The notes: generated by a model from the sequence alone, not told the origin. A stretch of DNA of 39,704 nt from Pseudaminobacter soli (ex Li et al. 2025) (GCF_003012705.1 NZ_PXYL01000030.1:1-39704), one strand, 5' to 3'; positions 16,383-25,122 are shown, counted from the stretch's first letter. A program made the numbers and translations.

Positions 16383-18902
16383 ATGGCTTACAAGCGCCAG
16401 ATCGATCGCCTGCCGATCATCCCGGCAGATGCGAAGGTCCACAACGTGGTCTGCCACTACTGCATCGTCGGCTGCGGCTATCACGCCTATAGCTGGGACG
16501 TGAACCGCCAGGGCGGACCCGCGCCCGACCAGAATGTTTTCGGGGTCGACCTGTCCCAGCAGCAGCCTGCCGAAACGGATGCCTGGTACTCGCCTTCGAT
16601 GTACAACATAGTCAAGCAAGACGGTCGGGACGTCCACATGGTCATCAAGCCAGACAAGGACTGCTCTGTGAACTCCGGCCTGGGCTCGATCCGCGGCGCG
16701 CGCATCGCCGAGATGAGCTACAGCCGCGCTCGGAACACCCAGTTGCAGCGCCTGACCGATCCATTGGTCTGGCGGTATGGTCAGTTGCAGCCGACGTCCT
16801 GGGATGATGCGCTCGACCTCGTGGCCCGCGTCACCGCGCGGGTCGTCGCCGACAAGGGCGAGGATGCTCTCTTCGTCTCCGCTTTCGACCATGGCGGCGC
16901 TGGCGGAGGCTACGAGAACACCTGGGGCACCGGGAAGCTCTATTTCGGGGCTATGAAGATCAAGAACATCCGCATCCACAACCGCCCCGCCTACAATTCC
17001 GAGGTTCACGGCACTCGCGATATGGGCGTGGGCGAACTCAACAACTGCTACGAGGATGCGGAGCTCGCCGACACCATCGTGGCCGTCGGCACGAACGCGC
17101 TCGAGACCCAGACCAACTACTTCCTGAACCACTGGGTCCCGAATCTGCGCGGCACGTCACTGGACAAGAAGCGCCAGCAGCTTGCGGGCGAGCCGCACGG
17201 TCCTGCCCTGGTCATCATCGTCGACCCGCGCCGGACCCCGACGGTCGCGGTCTGCGAGGCGGAGGCCGGACCGAAGAACGTCCTGCACCTGCAGATCAAC
17301 TCCGGAACCGACCTGGCACTGTTCAACGCGCTGTTCACCGAGATCGCCGCCAAGGGCTGGATCGACCAGGCATTTATCGATGCCAGCACGGCGACCGAGC
17401 CCGGGACCGGCAACGCCTCTGACCCTGCACACCCGGCCATCCTCACGAACTTTGCCGCTGCGCGCGACGGCAACCGAATATCGGTTGAGGAAGCCGCCAA
17501 GATCACCGGCCTTGCGCCGGACGACATCCGCAAGGCGGCAAGCTGGATCGCCGAACCCAAGGAAGGCGGTGCCCGCCGCCGCACCATGTTCTCCTACGAA
17601 AAGGGCCTGATCTGGGGCAATGACAACTATCGCACCAATGGGGCGCTGGTGAACATTGCGCTCGCCACAGGCAACGTCGGACGCCCCGGAGGCGGCGTGG
17701 TGCGCATGGGCGGCCATCAGGAGGGGTATTCGCGGCCGTCGGCCGATTTTGTCGGCCGTCCGGCCCCCTATGTTGACAAGCTGTTGATCAGCGGTCAGGG
17801 CGGCGTGCATCACATCTGGGGCTGCGACCACTACAAGACGACGCTGAACGCCGACGCGTTCAAGGCCGCCTACAAGATTCGCACCGACAAGGTGAAGGAC
17901 GCCATGACCAGGGTGGCCTATGGCGACCGGGCGGCGATGGTGGATGCCATCGTGGCGGCGATCAATGACGGCGGCCTGTTTGCCGTCGACGTCGACATCG
18001 TGCCGACGAAGATCGGCCAGGCCTGCCACGTGATCCTGCCCGCCGCCACCAGCGGCGAAATGAACCTCACGTCCATGAACGGCGAGCGGCGCATGCGGCT
18101 CACCGAGCGCTACATGGACCCGCCCGGCCAGGCCATGCCGGACTGCCTGATCGCCGCCCGCATCGCCAATCACATGCAGCGTATCTTCAACGAGTTGGGA
18201 AAGCCGGAAGTGGCCGCCAAGTTCGACGGCTTCGACTGGCAGACCGAGGAAGACGCCTTCATGGACGGCTACCACCAGCACGAAAAGGGCGGAGAGCACG
18301 TGACCTATGAGCGCCTGAGGGCGATGGGCACCAATGGCTTCCAAGAGCCCGCCGTCGGATTGAAGGAGGGCAAGATCGTCGGGACCCAGAGGCTCTATGC
18401 CGACGGAAAGTTCAGTACGCCAGATGGCAGGGCCCGATTCATGCACGCCGAGTGGCGGGGGCTCCAGGCCCCGGGCAAGCAGGAGCAGAAGGACAAGTAC
18501 GCCTTCCTGATCAACAACGGCCGCACCAATCACGTCTGGCAGTCGCTCTATCTGGACGTCCAGAACGAGTTGGTTATGGACCGCTGGCCCTATCCGTTCA
18601 TCGAGATGCATCCAGACGACATGGCGAAGATCGGCGTTGGACAGGGGGACCTGGTCGAAGTCTACAATGACTCGGGATCCACGCAGGCGATGGTCTATCC
18701 GACACCGACGGCGCGACCAGGCGAGACCTTCATGCAGTTCGCCCACCCCATGGGCGTGCAGGGTAACGTCGTCGACGCCGGGACGAGCGAACTGGTGATT
18801 CCGAACTACAAGCAGACCTGGGCCAACATACGCAAGCTTGCGGACGCGCCCGGGGGTGTGCAGCACCTGACGTTCAAGTCACAGCAATACAAGGCGGGTT
18901 GA
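16383..18902 (+). CDS. aioA: Arsenite oxidase large (molybdopterin) subunit
   Basis: The 839-residue protein is the catalytic subunit that oxidises As(III) to As(V) in the periplasm. It has the DMSO-reductase-family fold with a Cys24-X2-Cys27-X3-Cys31 motif for a 3Fe-4S cluster; the fourth conserved Cys of related enzymes is absent. Length and the Lys-Pro-Asp-Lys-Asp-Cys-Ser-Val-Asn-Ser-Gly stretch near residue 92 agree with AioA. It lacks its own Tat signal, as AioA is carried out with AioB. The reading frame is intact end to end. A strong terminator follows, separating it from arsR. No cytochrome c or molybdenum-cofactor gene follows, unlike several described aio operons. Confidence 0.96.
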   Translation: MAYKRQIDRLPIIPADAKVHNVVCHYCIVGCGYHAYSWDVNRQGGPAPDQNVFGVDLSQQQPAETDAWYSPSMYNIVKQDGRDVHMVIKPDKDCSVNSGLGSIRGARIAEMSYSRARNTQLQRLTDPLVWRYGQLQPTSWDDALDLVARVTARVVADKGEDALFVSAFDHGGAGGGYENTWGTGKLYFGAMKIKNIRIHNRPAYNSEVHGTRDMGVGELNNCYEDAELADTIVAVGTNALETQTNYFLNHWVPNLRGTSLDKKRQQLAGEPHGPALVIIVDPRRTPTVAVCEAEAGPKNVLHLQINSGTDLALFNALFTEIAAKGWIDQAFIDASTATEPGTGNASDPAHPAILTNFAAARDGNRISVEEAAKITGLAPDDIRKAASWIAEPKEGGARRRTMFSYEKGLIWGNDNYRTNGALVNIALATGNVGRPGGGVVRMGGHQEGYSRPSADFVGRPAPYVDKLLISGQGGVHHIWGCDHYKTTLNADAFKAAYKIRTDKVKDAMTRVAYGDRAAMVDAIVAAINDGGLFAVDVDIVPTKIGQACHVILPAATSGEMNLTSMNGERRMRLTERYMDPPGQAMPDCLIAARIANHMQRIFNELGKPEVAAKFDGFDWQTEEDAFMDGYHQHEKGGEHVTYERLRAMGTNGFQEPAVGLKEGKIVGTQRLYADGKFSTPDGRARFMHAEWRGLQAPGKQEQKDKYAFLINNGRTNHVWQSLYLDVQNELVMDRWPYPFIEMHPDDMAKIGVGQGDLVEVYNDSGSTQAMVYPTPTARPGETFMQFAHPMGVQGNVVDAGTSELVIPNYKQTWANIRKLADAPGGVQHLTFKSQQYKAG

Positions 18903-18909
18903 CACTCGC

Positions 18910-18945
18910 GCCGCCACGGCACGTGACCGTGGCGGCATTGTTTTC
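18910..18945 (+). terminator. Intrinsic terminator after aioA
   Basis: GCCGCCACGG (18910-18919) pairs perfectly with CCGTGGCGGC (18927-18936) around a seven-base loop and is followed by ATTGTTTTC. It begins seven bases after the aioA stop and should uncouple aioBA from the ars operon. Confidence 0.8.
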
Positions 18946-18996
18946 GTTGCACGGTGACCCGCGCGTGGTTCCCTGTTGCAAACATCCTCGGGTTGG

Positions 18997-19035
18997 CATA
19001 TATCTCAACCATCTATCTGGATGTTTGGATATATG
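18997..19035. promoter_or_regulatory. ArsR operator overlapping the arsR start
   Basis: CATATATC (18997-19004) and GATATATG (19028-19035) are perfect inverted arms. Extended similarity includes TCAACCATC on the left against GGATGTTTG on the right. The layout resembles ArsR-type A/T-rich dyads. The right arm contains the proposed ATG of arsR itself, so bound repressor would cover the translation start and the 5' end of the operon. Confidence 0.7.
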
Positions 19036-19365
19036 GATAAGACTGCAGCACTCGCCGCCCTCGCGGCACTTGGTCAGGACACCCGGCTCGAGGTCTTCCG
19101 GCTGCTAGTGCGCGCCGGGCCGCAAGGCGTCCCGGCGGGCGAGATCGCGACGCGGCTGGGCACGGTCCAGAACACGACATCCGCCCACCTGAAAATCCTC
19201 GACCACGCGGGCCTGGTGCGCGCCGAACGCGAGGGCCGCACGATCCGCTATGTCGCCGACATGACAGGGGTGCGCGACCTGCTCGCATTTCTCATGGAGG
19301 ACTGCTGCAACGGCGCGCCAGAGCTCTGCCAGCCCGTGATCGAAGCCGTGACCTGCGGCTGTTGA
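19033..19365 (+). CDS. arsR: ArsR arsenite-responsive repressor (C-terminal Cys type)
   Basis: This 110-residue winged-helix repressor should release the ars operon when As(III) binds. The DNA-recognition helix around residues 36-58 contains Thr-Thr-Ser-Ala-His-Leu-Lys-Ile-Leu. Cys91, Cys92 and Cys99 near the C-terminus match the Cys-Cys-X6-Cys As(III) site described for the Acidithiobacillus ArsR type, rather than the Cys-Val-Cys site of E. coli ArsR. Two further Cys (108, 110) end the protein. ATG 19033 is used because homologous proteins start with Met-Asp-Lys; ATG 19021 would add four residues, and both have weak ribosome sites. The next gene starts 11 bases after its stop. Confidence 0.92.
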   Translation: MDKTAALAALAALGQDTRLEVFRLLVRAGPQGVPAGEIATRLGTVQNTTSAHLKILDHAGLVRAEREGRTIRYVADMTGVRDLLAFLMEDCCNGAPELCQPVIEAVTCGC

Positions 19366-19376
19366 AGGAGCCGACC

Positions 19377-19883
19377 ATGACGCAGAGCTATAACGTCCTG
19401 TTCCTATGCACTGGCAACTCCGCCCGCTCTATTCTCGCCGAGGCGATCCTCAACCGCCTGGGAGAGGACAGATTCAAGGCGTTCTCCGCCGGATCCCAGC
19501 CAAAGGGGACGGTCCATCCCTTCGCGATCGAGCTGCTGAAGGGCATGGGCTACGACACCGACTTTGCCCGTTCGAAGAGCTGGGACGAGTTCGCCGCACC
19601 AAGTGCGCCCCACATGGATTTCGTCTTCACCGTCTGCGACCAGGCGGCGGAAGAAACCTGCCCCGTCTGGCCGGGCCATCCGATGACGGCACACTGGGGC
19701 ATTCCAGATCCGGCGGCAGCGCAGGGCAACGACGCCGAGAAGCACCTCGCTTTCGCCGAGGCCTACCGCATGCTCTCCAACCGCATCTCCGCTTTCCTGT
19801 CGCTGCCGCACGCTTCGATCGACCGACTGGCGCTTCAGCAGCGGGTTAGCGAGATCGGCCAGCAATTCCAGAAGGTCGGCTGA
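19377..19883 (+). CDS. arsC: Arsenate reductase, LMW-phosphatase (thioredoxin) type
   Basis: The 168-residue protein has the low-molecular-weight phosphatase fold. The phosphate loop is Cys11-Thr-Gly-Asn-Ser-Ala-Arg-Ser, and further Cys at 87 and 95 in Val-Cys-Asp ... Cys-Pro match the three-Cys relay of thioredoxin-coupled arsenate reductases such as pI258 ArsC. Asp111-Pro is the expected general acid. It would reduce As(V) to As(III) for export by Acr3. ATG 19377 follows a GAAGGAG site; a TTG at 19362 overlapping arsR is less likely. A second, unrelated arsenate reductase gene is in the same operon. Confidence 0.93.
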   Translation: MTQSYNVLFLCTGNSARSILAEAILNRLGEDRFKAFSAGSQPKGTVHPFAIELLKGMGYDTDFARSKSWDEFAAPSAPHMDFVFTVCDQAAEETCPVWPGHPMTAHWGIPDPAAAQGNDAEKHLAFAEAYRMLSNRISAFLSLPHASIDRLALQQRVSEIGQQFQKVG

Positions 19884-19898
19884 ACCAAGGAAAACCAC

Positions 19899-21002
19899 AT
19901 GACGGACATCGCAGCCGAGGCGGGGCGCAACGCGCCCGCGCGGATCGGCTTTTTTGAGAAATACCTGACCGTGTGGGTCGCGCTCTGCATCGTCGCGGGC
20001 ATCGGCCTCGGCTATCTGCTGCCGGGATTCGTCGGCGCGGTCGCCCACGCGGAACTCGCCCGGGTCAACCTGCCCGTCGCCGTGCTCATATGGCTGATGA
20101 TCGTTCCGATGCTCCTTAGGGTCGACTTCGCCTCCATGGCGAAGGTCGGCAGCTATTGGCGGGGTATCGGCGTGACGCTGCTTGTCAACTGGGCGGTGAA
20201 GCCGTTCTCGATGGCGTTGCTGGGTTGGCTGTTCATCGGCTGGCTGTTCCGGCCTTACCTGCCAGCCGACCAAATCGACTCCTACATAGCCGGGCTGATC
20301 ATCCTCGCCGCAGCGCCGTGTACCGCCATGGTCTTCGTCTGGTCGGCGCTGACCCGAGGCGAACCGAACTTCACGCTCTCGCAGGTGGCGCTCAACGACG
20401 CGATCATGGTTGTCGCCTTCGCGCCGATTGTCGGACTGCTGCTGGGCCTGTCGGCGATCATGGTGCCGTGGAATACGCTTGTCCTGTCGGTCGTCCTCTA
20501 CATCGTGCTGCCCGTCATCGTCGCCCAGATTGCGCGCGCCAGGCTGCTCGCTTCCGGAGGCCAGGCTGCACTCGACCGGCTGCTGACCCGGCTGCACCCC
20601 GTCTCGCTGCTGGCGCTGCTCGCCACCCTCGTCCTGCTGTTTGCGTTCCAGGGCGGCCAGATCGTCGCCCAACCGCTGGTCATCGCGCTGCTGGCGGTGC
20701 CGATCCTCGTCCAGGTGTACCTGAACTCTGGCCTGGCCTACCTGCTCAACCGGATCTCGGGCGAACGCCACTGCGTGGCAGGCCCGTCGGCTCTGATCGG
20801 CGCGTCGAACTTCTTCGAACTCGCGGTCGCCGCGGCGATCGCGCTGTTCGGGCTGCAGTCCGGAGCGGCCCTGGCAACCGTCGTCGGTGTCCTCGTCGAG
20901 GTCCCGGTCATGCTCTCGGTCGTCTGGATCGTGAACCGCTCGAAGGGCTGGTACGAAGCCAGCCCCGCCGTCTCCAAGAACACCGCCACACAACGGACCT
21001 GA
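19899..21002 (+). CDS. acr3: ACR3 arsenite efflux permease
   Basis: The 367-residue inner-membrane protein has about ten hydrophobic helices and the two residues characteristic of Acr3 transport: Cys141 in Ala-Ala-Ala-Pro-Cys-Thr-Ala-Met-Val-Phe, and Glu308 in Ser-Asn-Phe-Phe-Glu-Leu-Ala. It should expel As(III) produced by the reductases on either side. It starts 15 bases after arsC and ends three bases before the next gene. It is an ACR3-type rather than an ArsB-type carrier. Confidence 0.95.
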   Translation: MTDIAAEAGRNAPARIGFFEKYLTVWVALCIVAGIGLGYLLPGFVGAVAHAELARVNLPVAVLIWLMIVPMLLRVDFASMAKVGSYWRGIGVTLLVNWAVKPFSMALLGWLFIGWLFRPYLPADQIDSYIAGLIILAAAPCTAMVFVWSALTRGEPNFTLSQVALNDAIMVVAFAPIVGLLLGLSAIMVPWNTLVLSVVLYIVLPVIVAQIARARLLASGGQAALDRLLTRLHPVSLLALLATLVLLFAFQGGQIVAQPLVIALLAVPILVQVYLNSGLAYLLNRISGERHCVAGPSALIGASNFFELAVAAAIALFGLQSGAALATVVGVLVEVPVMLSVVWIVNRSKGWYEASPAVSKNTATQRT

Positions 21003-21005
21003 ACA

Positions 21006-21428
21006 ATGGACGTTACCATCTACCACAATCCCGCCTGCGGCACCTCTCGCAACACCCTGGCGATGATCAGGAACGCAGGAATCGAGCCTACGGTCATCGA
21101 GTATCTCAAGTCGCCGCCGACCCGCGGACAACTGATCAAGCTGATCGCCGATGCCGGGCTGACGGTACGGGCGGCTATCCGCGAGAAAGGGACACCCTAC
21201 AGCGAGCTCGGTCTCGACGATCCGGCACTGACGGACGACCAGCTTCTCGACGCGATGCTAAGGGACCCGATCCTGATCAACAGGCCGTTCGTCGTCACGC
21301 CGCTTGGCACGCGTCTTTGCCGGCCTTCCGAGGTAGTGCTGGACATTTTGCCGGAGACCCACAAGGGCGCCTTCACGAAGGAAGACGGCGAGCGCATCCT
21401 CGACGAGAAGGGAAAGCGCATTGCCTGA
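21006..21428 (+). CDS. arsC: Arsenate reductase, glutaredoxin type
   Basis: The 140-residue protein is of the R773 ArsC family. The catalytic Cys11 is in His-Asn-Pro-Ala-Cys-Gly-Thr-Ser-Arg, and Arg59, Arg93 and Arg106 are in the positions of the arsenate-binding Arg triad (60, 94, 107 in R773 ArsC). It would reduce As(V) using glutathione and glutaredoxin, a different electron route from the first ArsC. It begins three bases after acr3, and its last eight bases overlap arsH, so it is translationally coupled. Confidence 0.94.
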   Translation: MDVTIYHNPACGTSRNTLAMIRNAGIEPTVIEYLKSPPTRGQLIKLIADAGLTVRAAIREKGTPYSELGLDDPALTDDQLLDAMLRDPILINRPFVVTPLGTRLCRPSEVVLDILPETHKGAFTKEDGERILDEKGKRIA

Positions 21429-22131
21429 AACATTTCCTTCGCTGGCGCTCGACCATCTGCGCCTGCCCGATGCCGACGCCCTGCGGCCAGCTTTTTCGAC
21501 CCACAAGCCGCGTATCCTGATCCTCTACGGATCGCTCCGCGAAGTTTCCTACAGTCGTCTGCTTGCCCACGAAGCACGGCGTCTATTGGAGCGGTTGGGC
21601 TGCGAGGTCCGCATGTTCGACCCGAAGGGTTTGCCGTTGCCCGACGAAACGCCACCCACCCATCCCAAGGTCGCGGAGTTGCGCGCGCTTTCGGAGTGGT
21701 CCGAGGGCCAAGTCTGGGTCAGCCCGGAACGCCACGGCGCGATGACCGGAATCATGAAGGCGCAGATCGACTGGATACCGCTCTCGGTCGGCTCTGTACG
21801 GCCAACACAGGGCAAGACGCTTGCGGTGATGGAAGTGTCTGGCGGCAGCCAGTCCTTCAACGCCGTCAACCAGATGCGCGTCCTCGGACGCTGGATGCGG
21901 ATGATCACCATCCCCAACCAGTCGTCGGTCGCCAAGGCCTATCAGGAGTTCGATGCCGACGGCCGCATGAAGCCGTCGTCCTTCTACGACCGCGTTGTCG
22001 ACGTCTGCGAGGAACTGGTCAAGTTCACGCTGCTCACCCGCGACGCTTCCGCATATCTGACGAACCGCTACAGCGAGCGAAAGGAAGATGCCGTCAAACT
22101 GGAGGCGCGGGTGTCCCTGAGGTCCATCTAG
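21421..22131 (+). CDS. arsH: ArsH NADPH-FMN oxidoreductase (organoarsenical resistance)
   Basis: The 236-residue flavodoxin-like protein has the ArsH FMN loop [11 protein letters not shown] at about 36-46, Pro-Glu-Arg-His-Gly-Ala-Met-Thr-Gly near 101, and a Gly-Gly-Ser-Gln-Ser-Phe-Asn segment. ArsH proteins are reported to oxidise trivalent methyl and aromatic arsenicals to less toxic pentavalent forms. The start is TTG at 21421, inside the end of arsC, with a GAAGGGA site upstream; no later Met precedes the conserved core closely enough. It is the last gene of the operon. The MsuE-like reductase at 2921 is a separate branch of the same fold. Confidence 0.93.
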   Translation: MPETFPSLALDHLRLPDADALRPAFSTHKPRILILYGSLREVSYSRLLAHEARRLLERLGCEVRMFDPKGLPLPDETPPTHPKVAELRALSEWSEGQVWVSPERHGAMTGIMKAQIDWIPLSVGSVRPTQGKTLAVMEVSGGSQSFNAVNQMRVLGRWMRMITIPNQSSVAKAYQEFDADGRMKPSSFYDRVVDVCEELVKFTLLTRDASAYLTNRYSERKEDAVKLEARVSLRSI

Positions 22132-22607
22132 CAGGTCATGACGTCGCGGTGGCCGTGCCATCGGCACCATGTGCGTCAGGATGGCCGACAGCGCAAAGCC
22201 CTTGAGGGCAAACGCCGGCGAGACCATAACCATGCCGCGCTGCCGGAGATCGGCTGGAAGCGCACCGGCAACCGCCTCCCGGCCGTGACGGAGCATATCC
22301 TCTTCAATACGAGCGCCAATCTAACCTTCGAAGTCAGCGACGGCTCACAGCCCATCCAGCTCTATCGGGCGGGAGAGCCCTGTTTGTCAGACAGCGGCAT
22401 CGTGATCGAACTCTCGCCAAGGCCAGCCAGTTGCAAGCCCCGTGACAGATGGCTCGCTGAACAGGCTACCTCAGTGACGTCGACATGCTGCGGTCTTTTA
22501 AATGTGTCGAAGTGCTGCGCCTGAAAGGCGCCACTTTCTCTACGTTCGTTCAAACCGCCTCGCTCTCTGTGACTGCCTCGGGACATTCGGTTTTGGATAG
22601 ATCCTGA
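22132..22607. other. Interval after arsH with coding-like debris
   Basis: No intact gene is visible. On the minus strand 22142-22296 reads as a hydrophobic, protein-like fragment without a start signal, possibly the remnant of a membrane protein; I cannot name the family. The plus-strand frame 22138-22524 has no ribosome site and atypical residues. I see no clear terminator after arsH. Confidence 0.4.
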
Positions 22608-23312
22608 TCACGCAGTTGCAGTTCCGAACAGCCAGCCGATAGCTGCAGTCGCTGCCATTGCGGCCGCTCCCCAGAACGCCACGCGGCTCGCACCGAGCAG
22701 CGGGCTTGCGCCTCCGGTTTTCGCCCCGAGCGCACCAAGTCCGGCGAGAAAGACCAGGGATGCGGCAGAGACGGCTGGAATAAGCGCGCCGAACGGTACG
22801 GCCAAGGCCACGATCATCGGCAGCGCCGCCCCTGCAGCAAATGTCAAGGCAGAGGTAATCGCCGCCTGGACTGGTTTGGCGGCAGCGACTTCGGAGATAC
22901 CCAATTCATCCCGTGAATGGGCACCTAGCGCGTCTTTCGCCATCAACTGGGTAGCCACCTGGTGTGCGAGGTGTTGGTCGAGACCGCGGTCGACATAGAT
23001 TTGCTTGAGCTCCTCAAGCTCTCTTTTCGGATTTTCGCGCAGTTCCGCCCGCTCCCGCGCAATATCGGCCTTTTCCGTGTCGGCCTGCGAGCTCACCGAC
23101 ACATATTCGCCCGCGGCCATCGACATCGAGCCGGCCACGAGGCTGGCAAGGCCGGCGAGCAGAACCTCAGGCTTGCCCGTTGAGGCGGCTGCGACGCCTA
23201 CGATCAGACTTGCAGTTGAAACGATCCCGTCATTTGCGCCGAGAACTGCCGCACGAAGCCAGCCGATCCGCTGGACTAGATGCCGTTCTGGATGTGATAC
23301 AGATCTCACCAT
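22608..23312 (-). CDS. VIT1/CCC1-family divalent metal transporter
   Basis: The 234-residue membrane protein carries the VIT-family opening helix Gly-Ala-Asn-Asp-Gly-Ile-Val-Ser-Thr near residue 24 and Ala-Gly-Ser-Met-Ser-Met-Ala-Ala-Gly-Glu-Tyr-Val-Ser-Val near 60. A charged cytoplasmic segment (about 75-125) rich in Glu and Lys follows, and three C-terminal helices complete the fold. Relatives move Fe2+ or Mn2+ out of the cytosol. There is no N-terminal ferritin-like domain, so it is not MbfA. The ATG at 23310-23312 has a GAGGAGG site. Nothing nearby indicates regulation; no iron or manganese box was recognised. Confidence 0.88.
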   Translation of the reverse strand: MVRSVSHPERHLVQRIGWLRAAVLGANDGIVSTASLIVGVAAASTGKPEVLLAGLASLVAGSMSMAAGEYVSVSSQADTEKADIARERAELRENPKRELEELKQIYVDRGLDQHLAHQVATQLMAKDALGAHSRDELGISEVAAAKPVQAAITSALTFAAGAALPMIVALAVPFGALIPAVSAASLVFLAGLGALGAKTGGASPLLGASRVAFWGAAAMAATAAIGWLFGTATA

Positions 23313-23485
23313 CCGAGCCTCCTCTAAGCATTGCAGCTCAACAACCCAAAGCCATTTCCCGTGGCTTTGATCTCAAGCTACGGCGGAGATAACATCATAG
23401 CTATTGGCAGTATTTAATCACGACGAGAGCAGGTCCAGCATTCTTCGCTGATCCTGCTCCCTCTTCCAGTGCACCAAGAGTGCCG

Positions 23486-24025
23486 TCAAGAAACATCGCC
23501 CGCTTCGGCCGCAGCCTTGCGACCTGTCAGCATGGCCCGCACGAGATTCTCACTGTGGCGAACACTGGAGAAGATCACGCCAAAGACATGCAGGGCGACC
23601 AGAATGAGCATCAGGTTCGCACTGATGTCATGAGTCTCCTGGACCCATTCTATCCCCCAGAACGCGTCGGTCGTTTGCAGCCACCCAGTGATAGCCACGA
23701 CTGACATCGCCAGGAGGAGCCAGACGATCATCACCGCACCCATGGGATTGTGGCCAAGATACCGCGCCTCCCGGCGCGCCAGAACGTCGCTCGCATAGCC
23801 GATCGTCTGGCCTGGGCTGCGGATGAATTGCGTGAACCGGGCGTAACGCGAGCCAACCAGCCCCCAGACTAGGCGCGACGCCACAAGCACTCCGGCGGCG
23901 TAGCCCGCGACCTCATGCATATTCTTGAGTTCGCCAGCGGTCAGCCAGGCCACCGCGAAGCTGGCCACGAGGCTCCAGTGGAAAATCCTGACGAAAGGAT
24001 CCCAGATCTTCACGGTGGCAGGCAT
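23486..24025 (-). CDS. Cytochrome b561-type membrane protein
   Basis: The 179-residue protein has four hydrophobic helices and conserved His residues suited to ligate b-type haem: His16 in Arg-Ile-Phe-His-Trp, His37, and later His residues in Glu-Thr-His and Leu-His-Val-Phe-Gly. This is the cytochrome b561/NiFe-hydrogenase b-type fold, and it would carry electrons within the inner membrane. It starts three bases after the stop of the PepSY gene, so the two form an operon. The same trio (cytochrome b, PepSY, QseBC-like two-component system) is a recurring neighbourhood in proteobacteria. The redox partner is unknown. Confidence 0.87.
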   Translation of the reverse strand: MPATVKIWDPFVRIFHWSLVASFAVAWLTAGELKNMHEVAGYAAGVLVASRLVWGLVGSRYARFTQFIRSPGQTIGYASDVLARREARYLGHNPMGAVMIVWLLLAMSVVAITGWLQTTDAFWGIEWVQETHDISANLMLILVALHVFGVIFSSVRHSENLVRAMLTGRKAAAEAGDVS

Positions 24026-24028
24026 TGC

Positions 24029-24310
24029 TCAGCCCTCGCTGTCTTCGCTTGAACCAGGAACCCTCTCAAGCGTCTTGGGGTTGAAATAGGCCTCGACCTT
24101 CTTGCCACCTGCGTCGATGGCGTAAGCCTCGTAGCAACCGTTCTCGGTCTTGATCGAGCGGATCTTCCATCCGTCAGACTTCAGTTTGGCCTCGAGTGCT
24201 TCCCGTGGCTGCCACTCGCCAACTGGAACGTCGCACTTGTTACCTGCGAATGCAGGGAAACTTGCCAGCGCGCCAAGAAGTACGGCGGGTACGAGGATCA
24301 TCGTCTTCAT
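24029..24310 (-). CDS. Secreted PepSY-domain protein
   Basis: This 93-residue protein has a Sec signal peptide (about residues 1-22, ending Ala-Phe-Ala) and a single PepSY-like domain with Ala-Lys-Leu-Lys-Ser-Asp-Gly-Trp-Lys-Ile, a Tyr-Glu-Ala-Tyr strand and a Glu-Ala-Tyr-Phe-Asn-Pro-Lys-Thr-Leu ending. Two Cys (about 26 and 59) may form a disulfide. ATG 24310 is chosen because AAGGAG lies just upstream and the signal peptide begins there; an in-frame extension to 24397 is unlikely. It is divergent from the response-regulator gene and coupled to the cytochrome b gene. A role as a periplasmic modulator of the cytochrome or sensor is inference. Confidence 0.85.
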   Translation of the reverse strand: MKTMILVPAVLLGALASFPAFAGNKCDVPVGEWQPREALEAKLKSDGWKIRSIKTENGCYEAYAIDAGGKKVEAYFNPKTLERVPGSSEDSEG

Positions 24311-24357
24311 TTCTAGCTCCTTCGGTTGATCCGACGCTCGGTTTGTGAAGCGCGAAG

Positions 24358-24417
24358 CTGACAACAGCCTGAACGGGGCCGAGACTTTGTGAGACATTGC
24401 ATTCAGGTGGCTGTCAG
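24358..24417. promoter_or_regulatory. Inverted repeat between PepSY and response-regulator genes
   Basis: CTGACAACAGCCTGAA (24358-24373) and TTCAGGTGGCTGTCAG (24402-24417) are inverted copies matching at twelve of sixteen positions, with conserved CTGACA and CCTGAA blocks and 28 bases between. The site lies in the divergent promoter region and is a good candidate for binding by the adjacent OmpR-type regulator, controlling both directions. Confidence 0.55.
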
Positions 24418-24462
24418 TTCTTCAATCTATGCGGACCAACCCGCATGATGAGGTAGATCGAG

Positions 24463-25122
24463 ATGCGCATACTTCTGGTCGAGGACGACAAGGCGATTGG
24501 CGGCGCGGTGAGGGATCATGCCGGCAGCCAGGGCCACGCCGTCGATTGGTCGAAGTCCTTGGCTGAGGCGGAAGAGCTCGCCTCGGTGATTGCTTATGAA
24601 CTCGTGCTACTGGACTTGCACCTGCCCGACGGGAACGGGCTTAGCTTTCTGAAAACTCTTCGGGATCGCGCCGACGCGGTTCCGGTCATAGTCCTGACGG
24701 CACGCGACCAGATTTCTGACCGTATTGCAGGATTGAATGCCGGTGCCGACGATTATCTCGTCAAACCCTTCAATCTGGACGAACTCTCAGCGCGCATTCA
24801 TGCCGTTGCCAGGCGATACGGCCAGAATGTTCAGCCGCGGCTGGCTATTGGGGCATTGAGAATTGCACCTGCCGAGCGGATCGTGACGCGCGAGGATCGT
24901 TCCATCGACCTGACGGCGCGCGAGTGGGCCGTGCTCGATCGGCTTCTCTCTCGTCAAGGGGCCATAGTCTCCAAAGCGCAGATCGAGGACGCGCTTTACG
25001 AATTGGGTGCCGAGGTGGAGAGCAACACCGTGGAAGTTTATGTCAGCCGCCTGCGCAAGAAACTCGGCGGCGAAATCATCACCACCGTGCGTGGCGTGGG
25101 CTACAGGATTACCAACACGTGA
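24463..25122 (+). CDS. OmpR-family response regulator (QseB-like)
   Basis: The 219-residue protein has a receiver domain with the acidic pair Glu7-Asp8-Asp9, phosphoacceptor Asp51, Thr79 and Lys101, followed by a winged-helix DNA-binding domain (about 125-219) ending with Val-Arg-Gly-Val-Gly-Tyr-Arg-Ile. It should be phosphorylated by the kinase encoded next and bind the inverted repeat at 24358-24417. Its last four bases overlap the kinase gene start. The operon is divergent from the PepSY-cytochrome b pair, a likely target. Confidence 0.92.
   Translation: MRILLVEDDKAIGGAVRDHAGSQGHAVDWSKSLAEAEELASVIAYELVLLDLHLPDGNGLSFLKTLRDRADAVPVIVLTARDQISDRIAGLNAGADDYLVKPFNLDELSARIHAVARRYGQNVQPRLAIGALRIAPAERIVTREDRSIDLTAREWAVLDRLLSRQGAIVSKAQIEDALYELGAEVESNTVEVYVSRLRKKLGGEIITTVRGVGYRITNT

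Noticed and set aside
17157-18866. Long open frame on the minus strand opposite aioA
   Set aside because: It is the antisense shadow of aioA; no start signal or domain pattern is visible.
19404-21131. Long open frame on the minus strand opposite arsC-acr3
   Set aside because: The frame is rich in Arg, Asp, His and Gln as expected for the shadow of high-GC genes; the plus-strand genes are clearly real.
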